Shown: positions 8,236-17,077, counted from the stretch's first letter. The stretch: DNA of 64,000 nt from Candidatus Thiothrix sulfatifontis (GCA_022828425.1 CP094685.1:2914001-2978000); one strand, 5' to 3'. Program-made: numbers and translations. Notes: generated by a model from the letters alone, not told the origin.

Positions 8236-8561
8236 TTGTCATTGCAGACAGTTCGGCACTTGTCGCCGTCTCAACTTATCGGGGTCTTGACCTGCTGGAA
8301 ACATTGTTCGGCACAGTACTAGTCCCAACCGCCGTGTACAAAGCGACAGCAGCAAACCTGATGCTGGTCGATGATCTGCGAGCGAAAAAATCTGCGTACA
8401 CCAACGGACTAGAAACTATGGGTAGCTTAGGTTTGCTACTGTTGGCAAAAGAAGAAGGCTTAATTGCCGACATCACATCCCGTGTCCGGCTGCTACAAAA
8501 CTCGAATGCCTACCTGAACCCAATGCTCATTGAACAAGTATTGCAACGGGCTGGAGAATAA
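8232..8561 (+). pseudogene. PIN-domain (DUF3368) toxin with internal deletion
   Basis: 109 aa in an open frame. It starts like DUF3368 PIN toxins (IVIADSSALVAVSTYRGLDLLETLFGTVLVPTAV) and ends like them (GLETMGSLGLLLLAKEEGLI and LIEQVLQRAGE), but the middle is missing. Compared with the intact relative in this window (54182, 169 aa), about 50-60 residues are lost, including the segment around LDPGERSSILLAL that carries a central acidic active-site residue. The first aspartate (IADSS) and the late LMLVDDLRAKK acidic pair remain. It probably lacks RNase activity. The deletion is inferred from comparison with the relative; the reading frame itself is intact. Confidence 0.65.
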
Positions 8562-8605
8562 CCGCACACCATTTCGCTGAAGGCTAACGGAGGCGAGGTA
8601 TCACC

Positions 8606-8980
8606 ATGATCAAACGCTACACCGACCATTCCGCCAACGAACGCACCTATCTGGCATGGATACGCACCGCCATTGCCATCATGACTTTCGGCTTCCTCAT
8701 CGAAAAATTTGACCTATTCATCGAAACGCTGCGCTTGTCCGCTGGCATCACCCATATCCCCCAGACCAGTGAAATAACCGAAATGGTAGGCATCGGTCTG
8801 TTCGCTCTGGGTATACTGCTGATTATGCTGGCGACATGGCGTTTCTTTGTCTGTAAAAAGCACATCGCGTCGGAAACGGATTTCCCGTATGACCTGACTT
8901 ACACGACCCTAATTTTATCAGTGCTAATGGTCATGGTAGGCGGAATATTGTTAGCCTACCTGATACGCTACGTGTACTGA
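8606..8980 (+). CDS. DUF202 (YidH-like) inner-membrane protein
   Basis: 124 aa with three predicted membrane helices, near residues 20-40, 62-82 and 100-122. The motif NERTYLAWIRTAIAIMTFGF at the N-terminus is the DUF202/YidH signature. Function is unknown. GGAGG lies 12 bases ahead of the start. Its stop abuts the ktrB stop, which is convergent, so no space is left for a terminator between them. Confidence 0.82.
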   Translation: MIKRYTDHSANERTYLAWIRTAIAIMTFGFLIEKFDLFIETLRLSAGITHIPQTSEITEMVGIGLFALGILLIMLATWRFFVCKKHIASETDFPYDLTYTTLILSVLMVMVGGILLAYLIRYVY

Positions 8981-10327
8981 CTACCCCAGATACACCTGCC
9001 CCGCCGGATACCGCACCCGTGGCGCAGTTTGCGTAGCCAAGAAAAACCCCAACGTCAACGGCCCCACCCGCCCGACAAACATCAACACCATCAACACCCC
9101 ACGCCCCAATTCATCAAATTGCCCAGTCAAACCCCGACTGACCCCGACGGTACACAGTGCCGAAGTCGCTTCAAACAGAATATCCAAAAACTTACCATCG
9201 TTGGAAATCGTCAGGAAAAACACCCCCGCCATCAGCGTGAGGATAGTCAGCACCGCAATCGCCGTCACTTTCAGCACCTGATCCATCCCAATGCTACGCC
9301 CGAACACGTTTAACTGCTTTTGCCGCCGGAAAAACGCGATGGTCGCCAGCAACAGTACAATAAACGTCGTCACCTTAATCCCGCCCGCCGTCGAAGTGCT
9401 GCCCCCACCCACCAACATCCACGAAATAAAGCTCAACACCGTGGTATCGTGCATTCCCGCCAAATCAATGCTGTTAAACCCGGCAGTCCGCGCAATCACC
9501 GCCTGAAACCAGCTTGCCTGCCAGCGATCAAACGCGCTCGGCAATGCCCCCAGCGTTTTGGCGTTATCCCATTCCAGCGCGGCAAACACCAGCGTAGACC
9601 ACACCAACAACACGGCAGTCCCCACCAGCATCAGCTTGGTATGCAACGAAAACAGCCGCCATTGGCGCAACTGCAACACATCCGCAATCACGCTATACCC
9701 CAACCCGCCAATAATCACCAGCATTGGCAAGGTGACATTCACCAGCGGATTGCTTGCCCAACGCATGGCACTATCCGGGAACAGCCCGAACCCCGCGTTG
9801 TTAAACGCCGAAATACTGTGAAACAACGCCTGCCACAAGCCCTGCGACCAACCGAATTCCGGCACGGTCACAAACGCCAGCAACGCCATGCCCCCCAGTT
9901 CACAGACAATCACCACCCGCAAGATCACTTCCAGCAAACGCACCAGTTCACTCACCGACGTTTGGTTCAAATCCTCGCGCAGGAATACGTGATGCGACAT
10001 CCCAATCCGCAAGCCCATTGCCGACAAAATCAGCACCGCAAACACCATGATGCCCAAGCCACCCAGTTGGATCATCAGCAGGATGAACGCCTGTCCCGTT
10101 GTGGTGAAATAACTACCCGTATCCACCACCGCCAGCCCGGTAACAGTCACGGCGGAAACGGCGGTAAACAGTGCATCCCCCCACGCAATCCCGTGATGGG
10201 TAGCCACCGGCAATTTCAGCAATAACATCCCGATAATAATCAGCGCGACATAAGACAAAGCCAGCAACGCAGGCGGCGGCAAATGCACCTTGCGCTGAAA
10301 CGCGAGGGAACGCAGCAATGCAAACAT
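8981..10327 (-). CDS. ktrB: Ktr/Trk-type potassium channel subunit
   Basis: 448 aa integral membrane protein of the TrkH/KtrB family. Four pore-loop repeats are visible: SAVTVTGLAVVDTG, SISAFNNAGFGLFP, ARTAGFNSIDL and TSALCTVGVSRGL; the glycines set the K+ selectivity filter. The length fits KtrB (about 440-460 aa), not the longer TrkH. It pairs with the NAD-binding gate protein encoded just upstream (10346), with an 18-base gap on the same strand. It mediates K+ uptake, usually Na+-coupled in Ktr systems. A GGAG ribosome site lies ahead of the ATG. Confidence 0.9.
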   Translation of the reverse strand: MFALLRSLAFQRKVHLPPPALLALSYVALIIIGMLLLKLPVATHHGIAWGDALFTAVSAVTVTGLAVVDTGSYFTTTGQAFILLMIQLGGLGIMVFAVLILSAMGLRIGMSHHVFLREDLNQTSVSELVRLLEVILRVVIVCELGGMALLAFVTVPEFGWSQGLWQALFHSISAFNNAGFGLFPDSAMRWASNPLVNVTLPMLVIIGGLGYSVIADVLQLRQWRLFSLHTKLMLVGTAVLLVWSTLVFAALEWDNAKTLGALPSAFDRWQASWFQAVIARTAGFNSIDLAGMHDTTVLSFISWMLVGGGSTSTAGGIKVTTFIVLLLATIAFFRRQKQLNVFGRSIGMDQVLKVTAIAVLTILTLMAGVFFLTISNDGKFLDILFEATSALCTVGVSRGLTGQFDELGRGVLMVLMFVGRVGPLTLGFFLATQTAPRVRYPAGQVYLG

Positions 10328-10345
10328 GGGTAACTCCGTTAGTGC

Positions 10346-11011
10346 TTACACACTGTCACTGAAGGTGCGCAGAGCGGTACGTTTACCCAGCAACAGCAGC
10401 TTGTCGTCGGGGTGCAATTGCGCCGCGCCATTGTCGCAAGACACGAATTCGCTGCCACGCATTAGCCCCAAACAGCGCAAGTTGTACTCACTATCCAGCT
10501 TGAGAGAGGTGACTGATTTACCATCCAGATGATCCGGCACAATCATATTCACGACGTGGAAACCGTTGCCGAGGCTGACGTAATCACGCACCAGCGGGTT
10601 GTGTAGCATTTGCGCGATGTGTTGCCCCATTTCCTCTTCGGGGTGGATGATGCGGTCAGCCCCCAGTTTGGACAGGATACGGTGGTGCGTGCGGCTGCTG
10701 GCTTTTACCCAGATGGTTTTTGCGCCCAACATCCGCGCATTCATGGTGCAAAGAATGCTGGCTTCCAAGTCTTCGCCCATCGCAATCACTACCACATCGT
10801 AGTGGCCTACGCCGGTTTCGCGCAACGCCAGTTCATCGCGCCCATCCGCAATCATCGCTTCGGATAAGGTGTGCGCCATGCGGCTGACGCGCTTTTCGTC
10901 AAGGTCAATGCCGAGGACGTGATTGCCAAAACGAACCAGTTCCGCCGCAACTGTTCCGCCAAACGTGCCAAGACCAATAATCGCAAAACTTTTGTGCTGA
11001 TGAGCCATCAT
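10346..11011 (-). CDS. ktrA: Ktr/Trk regulatory subunit (RCK domains)
   Basis: 221 aa cytoplasmic protein. The N-terminal RCK_N Rossmann motif is AIIGLGTFGGTVAAEL, with acidic D37 of GIDLDEKRV for NAD/ATP-type nucleotide binding. The C-terminal TrkA_C half includes LLLGKRTALRTF. It gates the KtrB channel in response to bound nucleotide. It is the first gene of the ktrA-ktrB pair. Start ATGs at 11011 and 11008 are both possible; GGAGAAAATG favours either about equally. Confidence 0.88.
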   Translation of the reverse strand: MMAHQHKSFAIIGLGTFGGTVAAELVRFGNHVLGIDLDEKRVSRMAHTLSEAMIADGRDELALRETGVGHYDVVVIAMGEDLEASILCTMNARMLGAKTIWVKASSRTHHRILSKLGADRIIHPEEEMGQHIAQMLHNPLVRDYVSLGNGFHVVNMIVPDHLDGKSVTSLKLDSEYNLRCLGLMRGSEFVSCDNGAAQLHPDDKLLLLGKRTALRTFSDSV

Positions 11012-11202
11012 TTTCTCCGAAAAATACCACCAATGGGTGCCAATTATGACGGTGTAAGCAGTATTAACCCAGCCTGTGTTTGTTACAAAACGGTTAAAAC
11101 GAACAAAATATAACCATTTTTGTCATGATTTTCAGGGAAAAACAATGTTAAACTTTTATGACAAGGAATCCCTCCACGTAACAAACCATAAGGAAAGCCA
11201 AA

Positions 11203-11562
11203 ATGGAACCAGATATTGCCAATGAGCAGATCATTCTCGATGCACCAGCCGTCGAAGCCGAAACCAATGCGCCAGAGCCCAGTGCGGCTGACGGCAGTGA
11301 AATCATCACGGATGCAATACCAGAAACACTCCCTGAACCGGAACTCTCGGCAAAAGTCCAAAAGAAACTGGCAAAACAAGCCAAAAAGCTGAAAAAGGCT
11401 CAAAAAGCCGACAAAAAAGCAGCCCGCAAAGCAGAAAAGAAAGCCGAGAAAAAAGCGGCTAAACAACTAAAAGCAGAGCAAAAAGCCATCGAGAAAGCAG
11501 AAAAAAAAGCGGCTAAACAAGCCAAGAAAGCCGAGAAAAAAGCAGGCAAACCAAAAGGCTAA
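11203..11562 (+). CDS. Lysine/alanine-rich bipolar protein of unknown function
   Basis: 119 aa with two oppositely charged halves. Residues 1-55 are acidic and proline-rich (EPSAADGSEIITDAIPETLPEPE). Residues about 56-119 are almost only K, A, E and Q in heptad-like AxKKAEKKA repeats, resembling histone H1-like or coiled-coil tails. There is an AAGGA ribosome site. It stands alone between ktrA and zipA and is followed by a stem-loop. Possible roles are nucleic-acid or polyphosphate binding or a helical linker; none can be shown. The low-complexity, A-rich DNA could be slippage-prone. Confidence 0.6.
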   Translation: MEPDIANEQIILDAPAVEAETNAPEPSAADGSEIITDAIPETLPEPELSAKVQKKLAKQAKKLKKAQKADKKAARKAEKKAEKKAAKQLKAEQKAIEKAEKKAAKQAKKAEKKAGKPKG

Positions 11563-11579
11563 ATTTCACGACTGCCACC

Positions 11580-11607
11580 GTAGAGACGCAAAATCTTGCG
11601 TCTCTAC
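11580..11607. repeat. Palindromic GTAGAGACGC repeat / stem-loop
   Basis: A perfect 12-bp inverted repeat, GTAGAGACGCAA and TTGCGTCTCTAC, around a 4-base loop. Short palindromes starting GTAGAGACG are familiar dispersed repeats in cyanobacterial genomes. The site lies 18 bp after the Lys/Ala-rich gene and 17 bp before the zipA stop, so it may also serve as a bidirectional terminator, though no long T-run follows. Confidence 0.75.
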
Positions 11608-11623
11608 CTTAATGCCTACGCTC

Positions 11624-12313
11624 TCAAGCCGCTAACGCCAATAAATCAGAACGCACATCCGGCGTAATCGGTTGTTGGTTATGGTCTTTCAACACCCCAT
11701 TCAGCGATTCCGCCAACCGTTCCGCAGTACGCAAAAAATCATTGATCGCGTCGTTATCATCAATCGGGCTGGGTAAATTCAGAATCATAGAAAGCCCCGG
11801 TGTGGCGTGCATCACTAACTCATCCGGTACTAATGTCCAGGGTTTGACCCCGTTAGCCACGCTAAACAAGCTGGCTTCACCCTGTTCGGTCAGCACATAG
11901 CGGTGGAAAATATCCATCTCACCAAAGCCCAAACCCGCATTATCCAACGCCCGCAACACTTCTTCGCCGCCAAACCCGGCCTCAATATCGGCAGCAATGA
12001 ACAAAATCAGTTGCGGCGGCAACATCGCCGCACTCGCAGGGCTTGGCGCGGCGGCAGAGTCTTTGGCTTTGCCGGACACATTCGACATCATTACATCCGA
12101 CATATCACGGGCATTCGCGGCGGGGCGCTTACCGTCACGGGCGGGAACATCATCGGCAACGCTGGAAAGCTCATTGCCATCGGCATCGCGCAGCATGGGA
12201 ACGGTTTCATCCCGCTTCGTGGGGGAATTGCGTCGGGAAATACGGCTAATGACGTAAATACCCACCAAGGCCGCCAGACCCAACACCATGATAATCAGAC
12301 TTACCAGTTCCAT
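11624..12313 (-). CDS. zipA: Cell division protein ZipA
   Basis: 229 aa. An N-terminal membrane anchor (LVSLIIMVLGLAALVGIYVI, residues 4-23) is followed by a basic patch and a linker rich in Asp and Ala. The C-terminal FtsZ-binding domain starts about residue 97 (QLILFIAADIEAGFGGEEVLRALDNAGLGFG) and includes FHRY and MILNLPSPID. ZipA tethers FtsZ to the inner membrane in gammaproteobacteria. The linker is short compared with E. coli ZipA (328 aa). It lies directly downstream of smc, the common smc-zipA order. Confidence 0.9.
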   Translation of the reverse strand: MELVSLIIMVLGLAALVGIYVISRISRRNSPTKRDETVPMLRDADGNELSSVADDVPARDGKRPAANARDMSDVMMSNVSGKAKDSAAAPSPASAAMLPPQLILFIAADIEAGFGGEEVLRALDNAGLGFGEMDIFHRYVLTEQGEASLFSVANGVKPWTLVPDELVMHATPGLSMILNLPSPIDDNDAINDFLRTAERLAESLNGVLKDHNQQPITPDVRSDLLALAA

Positions 12314-12346
12314 TTAAAATCCTTTAATCCTTGTTTATTTCTAGCG

Positions 12347-15300
12347 TTAGCTATTTGCCAGTTTGACAGCTTCCGCCATGTCTACGGTGACTAGCCGTGA
12401 CACCCCTGCTTCACGCATGGTAACACCGATAAGATTTTCGGCAAGTTCCATCGTGGTTTTATTGTGAGTGATGAATATGAATTGTACCTGTTCTGACATA
12501 TGCCTGACCAGTTCACAGAAACGCCCGACATTCGCCTCATCAAGGGGTGCATCCACCTCATCCAACAGGCAAAACGGTGCAGGATTCAGCTCAAAAATCG
12601 CAAATACCAAGGCTACCGCCGTCAACGCTTTTTCGCCACCCGACATCAGGTAAATGGTCGACATTCGCTTACCCGGCGGACGTGCCATAATCGCCACCCC
12701 GGTTGTCAGCAAGTCATCGCCGGTCATGTCCAGATAACATTCCCCGCCACCGAACAAGCGCGAAAACATTTCACCCAAACGGCTGTTTACTTTATCGAAA
12801 GTTTCTTTGAAACGCGCACGGGTTTCGCGGTCAATTTTTCGGATGGCGGTTTCTAAGGTTTCTAATGCGGTGACTAAATCGGCATTTTGTTGATCCAGAT
12901 AGTGTTTGCGCTCTTGTTGTTCGCGGAATTCGTCGATGGCAGCAAGGTTGATTGCCCCTAAGCGCTGAATACTGCGCTGCACACTGTCCAAGGCTTGCAA
13001 AAACATCGCAGCGGTGGCATCTGCCGGAAATTCAGCCTGCAAATTCGCCGCGTCAAACTCGGTTTTAGCAAATTGTTCGGCGAGGGTTTGTTCACGCACT
13101 TGCACGCTTTGCCATTCCAGCTTGCGGTTTTCCAAGGCAGTGCGCGAGGTTTCGGCAAGGCGTTCGGTTTGCATACGGGCGCTGTCTTGCTGGCGAATCT
13201 CGGCTTCGAGCGCTTGCAACTGCTGGCGAGCGTGGATGAGACGTTGCTCGACGTCGGCGCGTTGGGTGAGCGCTTGTTCACGTTCTTCTTCCAGTTCTGC
13301 GAGCGGATCGTCTTGTAATTGCAATTGTTCCAGCAAGGTTTCGCGCTGTTGTTCCAGCAATTCTAGGCGGCTATGAATGCGTTCGAGTTGTTGCTGGCTG
13401 TTGTCGCGCTGGGTGCGCTGGGTTTCGATTTGTAAGCGGGCGTCTTGGATGGTGGCTTGCAGGTCGCGTTGAGTACGACGTGCGTCACTGACGGCGTGTT
13501 GCCAGTCTTCGCGGGTTGCCGCCAGTTGATCGCGTTCGGTTTGCAGGGTGGCAAGCAAGGCCAAAGCCGTATCACGTTGGATGGTCGCTTGTTGGTGTTC
13601 GGCGCTTTGTTGCTGTTGCTGGGCGGCAAGTTCGGCGCATTCGCTGTCAATTTGCTGGCGGCGCTTGCTGAGCTGGTCGATGCGCTGTTGCAAGGTGTGC
13701 AAGCGGTTACGCAGTTCGGATTCGCTGCGGTGCCAGCGGTTGACATCGGCTTGTGCTTGCTGGCGCTGTTGTTCGAGCGTGCTAATGCCGGTGCGCAAGG
13801 TGTCGGCGCGGGTTTGCCCGGCGTTGAGTTCGATTTCCAGCCGTTCGAGTTGTTCACGTAAGCTGTCAATCTCTTGCTGGCGTTGCAAGATACCGCCGTT
13901 GGCTTCGTCTTGGCGGCGACTCCGCAACCAGTTTGTGCCTAGCCACAAGCCGTCGCGGGTGATAATGCTATCACCGGGGGCAAGGGTGTGCCGCTGGGAT
14001 AGGGCTTCATGCAAGGTTTCGGCGCAATGAATGCCGGTCACGAGGCTGCGGGCGGCTGCGGGCGCGTGGAGTTTGTGAGCAAGAGCCCCCTCACCCCAGT
14101 CCTCACCCTCAAGGGGCGAGGGGGCAAGAGGTCTCTCGATGTTTAGTAACGTTATTCCGGCTTTTGGGAACACCGCTGCTCCGCTCGTCTCGTGAATGCA
14201 TATAGCATCCAAATCCTCCCTCAACACGGCCTCAAACGCGGTTTCCCAACCGGCTTCAACTTTGAGGATTTCGGCAATCCGGGGAGCGGCATCCAAAGCG
14301 TGCTCTTTGAGCCACTGTTGGCGTGCCTTGTTGGTTTTGTCTAAGCCGGATTGTTGCAACGTTTCCAGTGAGGCTAAGCGCCCTTGCACGGCTTGGCGGC
14401 GGGAACGTTGCGCGTCGAGCTGGCTGTTCAGGTCGCGTTGCGCTTGCTGTTGCTGACTGAGCGTGGCGCCAAGGTTGGCAAGCTGGTCTTCGGCAAGCGC
14501 GAGTTCTTCGGCGGCGGCTTCGCGTTGCGCTTCCAGCAATTGCACGTCATCGACAAAATTGTCAGGGGCAAGGTTGCTGGCTTCTTGTTGCAAGCGCTCT
14601 AGGCGTTGGCTGGTTTGATTCAGTTGGCGCTCGAGCTGTTCGATGCGAGCTTTTTCGACTTGCGCTTGGCGGGTGGGGTCGGCGATGTGTTGTTGCAGCG
14701 TGTGCCAGTGTTCTTGCCAGTCATTGAGTTGGTCTTCGGCTTCGGCAAGGCGTTCTTCGGCGAAGGCCAGTTGCGCACTGAGATCGGCTGCACGCGGAAC
14801 GAGATCGGCAAGTGCCGCTTCGCTCACGCTGAGTTTGGTGCGGTCTTCGGCAGCGTGGCGTAAGGTTTCGGCAATGCTTTGTTCGGCAGTGCGCAAAGCA
14901 TCCTGTTGGCGGCGCTCAATGTCACGCTGGTGCTGGATGCTTTGTTCAATGCGGGCGATTTCTGCTCCCGCTTGGTAATACTCGCCCTGTACCGCGTTCA
15001 GGGTTTCGTTGGCGTCGGTGTAACGTTCGCGCAAGTCGATGAGCAGGGTTTCCAGATGCTGCATCTGGGTGAGGTGCGCTTGGTAGGTGTTGGAAAGCTG
15101 ACTCAGTTCGCGCAGGCGTTGCGCACCGTCCGCTTGCAGGTGTTGCCATTGCAATAATAAGGCGCTGGCTTCGAGTTGGCGCTCTTGATCACGTAAGTCG
15201 CGGAAACGTTGCGCGGCTTTGGCTTGTTTGTCGAGGCGTTCCAATTGTTTTTCGAGTTCGTCGCGCAAATCGCTCAGGCGTTCGAGATTTTCGCGGGTGT

Positions 15301-15856
15301 GCGCCATGCGGGTTTCGGTTTCGCGGCGGCGTTCTTTGTAACGCGAAATGCCAGCGGCTTCTTCGAGGGTATGGCGCAATTCTTCGGGTTTGGCTTCGAT
15401 CAGGCGCGAAATCATGCCCTGTTCGATAATCGCGTAACTGCGTGGCCCCAAGCCCGTGCCGAGGAAAATATCGGTAATATCGCGGCGGCGGCATTTCGCG
15501 CCATTCAGGAAATATTTGGAATCCCCGTCGCGGCTGACTTGGCGTCTGATTGAAATTTCCGCGTAATTGGCGTATTCACCGCCCAGCTTGCCGTCGCTGT
15601 TGTCGAACACCAGCTCGACCGAGGCTAAACCAATCGGTTTGCGTGAAGACGAGCCGTTGAAAATGACGTCTTCCATCGACGCACCACGCAAGTGCTTGGC
15701 AGACGATTCGCCCATGACCCAGCGCACCGCATCAATGGTGTTGGACTTGCCACACCCATTCGGGCCGAGAATGCCGGTGAGGTTGCTGCGTAAATCCAGC
15801 GTCACGGGGTCGACGAAACTTTTGAATCCGGCGATGCGGATTTTGCTAAGGCGCAC
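12347..15856 (-). CDS. smc: Chromosome segregation protein SMC
   Basis: 1169 aa from a GTG start at 15856, chosen because AGGAAAAGAA lies just ahead and RLSKIRIAGFKSFVDP is the normal SMC N-terminus; an ATG at 15946 would add 30 foreign-looking residues. Walker A is GPNGCGKSNTID, the signature motif is LMSGGEKALTA, and Walker B is FCLLDEVDAPLDEANV. Between them lie two long coiled coils rich in Gln, Leu, Arg and Glu, and a hinge near residues 520-670. SMC dimers organise and segregate the chromosome. Residues about 577-591 are encoded by an in-frame palindromic repeat (LAPSPLEGEDWGEG) in or next to the hinge. zipA lies downstream. Confidence 0.93.
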   Translation of the reverse strand: MRLSKIRIAGFKSFVDPVTLDLRSNLTGILGPNGCGKSNTIDAVRWVMGESSAKHLRGASMEDVIFNGSSSRKPIGLASVELVFDNSDGKLGGEYANYAEISIRRQVSRDGDSKYFLNGAKCRRRDITDIFLGTGLGPRSYAIIEQGMISRLIEAKPEELRHTLEEAAGISRYKERRRETETRMAHTRENLERLSDLRDELEKQLERLDKQAKAAQRFRDLRDQERQLEASALLLQWQHLQADGAQRLRELSQLSNTYQAHLTQMQHLETLLIDLRERYTDANETLNAVQGEYYQAGAEIARIEQSIQHQRDIERRQQDALRTAEQSIAETLRHAAEDRTKLSVSEAALADLVPRAADLSAQLAFAEERLAEAEDQLNDWQEHWHTLQQHIADPTRQAQVEKARIEQLERQLNQTSQRLERLQQEASNLAPDNFVDDVQLLEAQREAAAEELALAEDQLANLGATLSQQQQAQRDLNSQLDAQRSRRQAVQGRLASLETLQQSGLDKTNKARQQWLKEHALDAAPRIAEILKVEAGWETAFEAVLREDLDAICIHETSGAAVFPKAGITLLNIERPLAPSPLEGEDWGEGALAHKLHAPAAARSLVTGIHCAETLHEALSQRHTLAPGDSIITRDGLWLGTNWLRSRRQDEANGGILQRQQEIDSLREQLERLEIELNAGQTRADTLRTGISTLEQQRQQAQADVNRWHRSESELRNRLHTLQQRIDQLSKRRQQIDSECAELAAQQQQQSAEHQQATIQRDTALALLATLQTERDQLAATREDWQHAVSDARRTQRDLQATIQDARLQIETQRTQRDNSQQQLERIHSRLELLEQQRETLLEQLQLQDDPLAELEEEREQALTQRADVEQRLIHARQQLQALEAEIRQQDSARMQTERLAETSRTALENRKLEWQSVQVREQTLAEQFAKTEFDAANLQAEFPADATAAMFLQALDSVQRSIQRLGAINLAAIDEFREQQERKHYLDQQNADLVTALETLETAIRKIDRETRARFKETFDKVNSRLGEMFSRLFGGGECYLDMTGDDLLTTGVAIMARPPGKRMSTIYLMSGGEKALTAVALVFAIFELNPAPFCLLDEVDAPLDEANVGRFCELVRHMSEQVQFIFITHNKTTMELAENLIGVTMREAGVSRLVTVDMAEAVKLANS
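14085..14125. repeat. In-frame GC-rich palindromic repeat inside smc
   Basis: Two 13-bp arms (GCCCCCTCACCCC at 14085-14097 and GGGGCGAGGGGGC at 14113-14125) pair with one mismatch around a 15-base loop. The sequence resembles the CCCTCACCC...GGGGAGAGGGG repeats scattered between genes in many proteobacteria. Here it is translated within SMC and keeps the frame. Confidence 0.75.
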
Positions 15857-15967
15857 TTCTTTTCCTAATTTAGGGGCGTAGTAATGGACAAACGCGCAAG
15901 CATGATATAAAACCAGCGCGTTTTCAACATCCACCCGACTGTTCATCGGGACACATTAGGAGCAATC

Positions 15968-16357
15968 ATGTCCACACGCCCCAGCAAAGAACTCGAAACC
16001 TTCCCCAACCCGAATCCGCAACGCGATTACACCATTCGCATGGATTTGCCCGAATTCACCTGCGTTTGCCCCAAAACCGGGCAGCCGGATTTCGCGCAAT
16101 TCAAGCTTGAATACGTCGCGGATGAAAAATGCGTTGAGCTGAAATCCCTCAAACTGTACATGTGGAGCTACCGCGAAGAAGGCGCATTCCACGAGGCTGT
16201 CACCAACAAAATTCTGGAAGATTTGGTCGCTGCCACTGACCCGCGCTTCATGCGCTTAACCGGAATCTGGAATGTACGCGGCGGGGTCTACACCACCGTC
16301 ATCGTCGAACACCGCAAAGCAGGTTGGCAACCCGCCCCCAAAGTTGAACTGCCTTAA
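15968..16357 (+). CDS. queF: NADPH-dependent preQ0 reductase QueF (short type)
   Basis: 129 aa, the size of the unimodular QueF class. Catalytic Cys lies in [14 protein letters not shown], followed by the substrate-binding [12 protein letters not shown] segment and EHRKAGW near the end. It reduces 7-cyano-7-deazaguanine (preQ0) to preQ1, the last free-base step of queuosine precursor synthesis. An AGGAG ribosome site lies ahead. Other pathway genes in this window are queD (26958) and queE (28043), not adjacent. Divergent from smc with about 110 bp between starts. Confidence 0.93.
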   Translation: MSTRPSKELETFPNPNPQRDYTIRMDLPEFTCVCPKTGQPDFAQFKLEYVADEKCVELKSLKLYMWSYREEGAFHEAVTNKILEDLVAATDPRFMRLTGIWNVRGGVYTTVIVEHRKAGWQPAPKVELP

Positions 16358-16432
16358 TCCGTTGAAAAAATCAGGCGGTGCGCGGTATTATGCGCATTGC
16401 TTGATTATCAACAACAACACGGGGCATACCGC

Positions 16433-17041
16433 ATGAAACGTTTCATTACTACCCTTTTCGCCCTGTTACTGAGCGTTACCACCTTGAGCAGCCATGCCGA
16501 GGAAAAAGCCGCAGTAGCACCCACTTCTGGAGATAAAATGTCGACTATTCTGATTGAAACCACCAAAGGCAACATCAAAATCGAACTGGATGCCGCCGCT
16601 GCACCCAAAACGGTTGAAAACATTCTGGCTTATGTCAAAGAAGGTTTTTACGAAGGGACTATTTTCCACCGCGTCATCCCCGGCTTCATGGTGCAAGGCG
16701 GCGGCATGAACGAAACCATGCAAGAAAAAGCGGACAAGCGCCCACCTGTCAAAAACGAAGCCAACAATGGCTTGAAAAATGACCGTGGCACCGTGGCAAT
16801 GGCGCGTACTAACGACCCGCATTCCGCTTCTTCACAATTTTTCATCAACGTCAGCAACAACGATTTCCTGAACTTCCGTTCTGAAACCGCACAAGGCTGG
16901 GGTTACGCGGTCTTTGGTAAAGTCGTCGAAGGCATGGACGTGGTAGACGCGATTGTTGGCGTAAAAACGGGCAATTTCGGCCCGCACGGTGACGTGCCAG
17001 TACAACCAATTCTGATGAATAAAGTTTCTATCGTCGAATAA
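16433..17041 (+). CDS. Periplasmic cyclophilin-type peptidyl-prolyl isomerase
   Basis: 202 aa from ATG 16433; this start gives a clean signal peptide ([22 protein letters not shown]) with cleavage after SHA. The cyclophilin domain follows: [34 protein letters not shown] (catalytic Arg in FHR), [17 protein letters not shown], and [15 protein letters not shown]. It catalyses proline cis-trans isomerisation of exported proteins and is closest to the PpiA/PpiB class. A stem-loop terminator follows the stop. The context gives no specific client. Confidence 0.88.
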   Translation: MKRFITTLFALLLSVTTLSSHAEEKAAVAPTSGDKMSTILIETTKGNIKIELDAAAAPKTVENILAYVKEGFYEGTIFHRVIPGFMVQGGGMNETMQEKADKRPPVKNEANNGLKNDRGTVAMARTNDPHSASSQFFINVSNNDFLNFRSETAQGWGYAVFGKVVEGMDVVDAIVGVKTGNFGPHGDVPVQPILMNKVSIVE

Positions 17042-17051
17042 TTTTACCCCA

Positions 17052-17077
17052 AAACCTCCCCGTTGCTGGGGAGGTTT
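17052..17077 (+). terminator. Stem-loop terminator after the cyclophilin gene
   Basis: A 10-bp perfect stem (AAACCTCCCC / GGGGAGGTTT) with a 6-base loop starts 11 bp after the stop. The arm itself ends in TTT followed by CC, so it is a plausible intrinsic terminator with a short T-tract. Confidence 0.7.

Larger units (their letters stand above)
7250..8561 (+). repeat. Copy B of the duplicated toxin-antitoxin block
   Basis: Fuller version of the block at 5101-5906: HTH antitoxin, ribbon-helix-helix gene, UPF0175 gene and PIN gene in order, all on the plus strand, with identical spacer sequence before the UPF0175 gene (CCGCCGAGGGCACAACATG). It is preceded by the TumE gene, which copy A lacks. 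The PIN gene itself is internally shortened. Confidence 0.85.

Noticed and set aside
9320..10225. 301-codon open frame on the plus strand
   Set aside because: Fully antisense to ktrB; His/Gln/Pro-rich composition is the usual shadow of a GC-rich membrane-protein gene.
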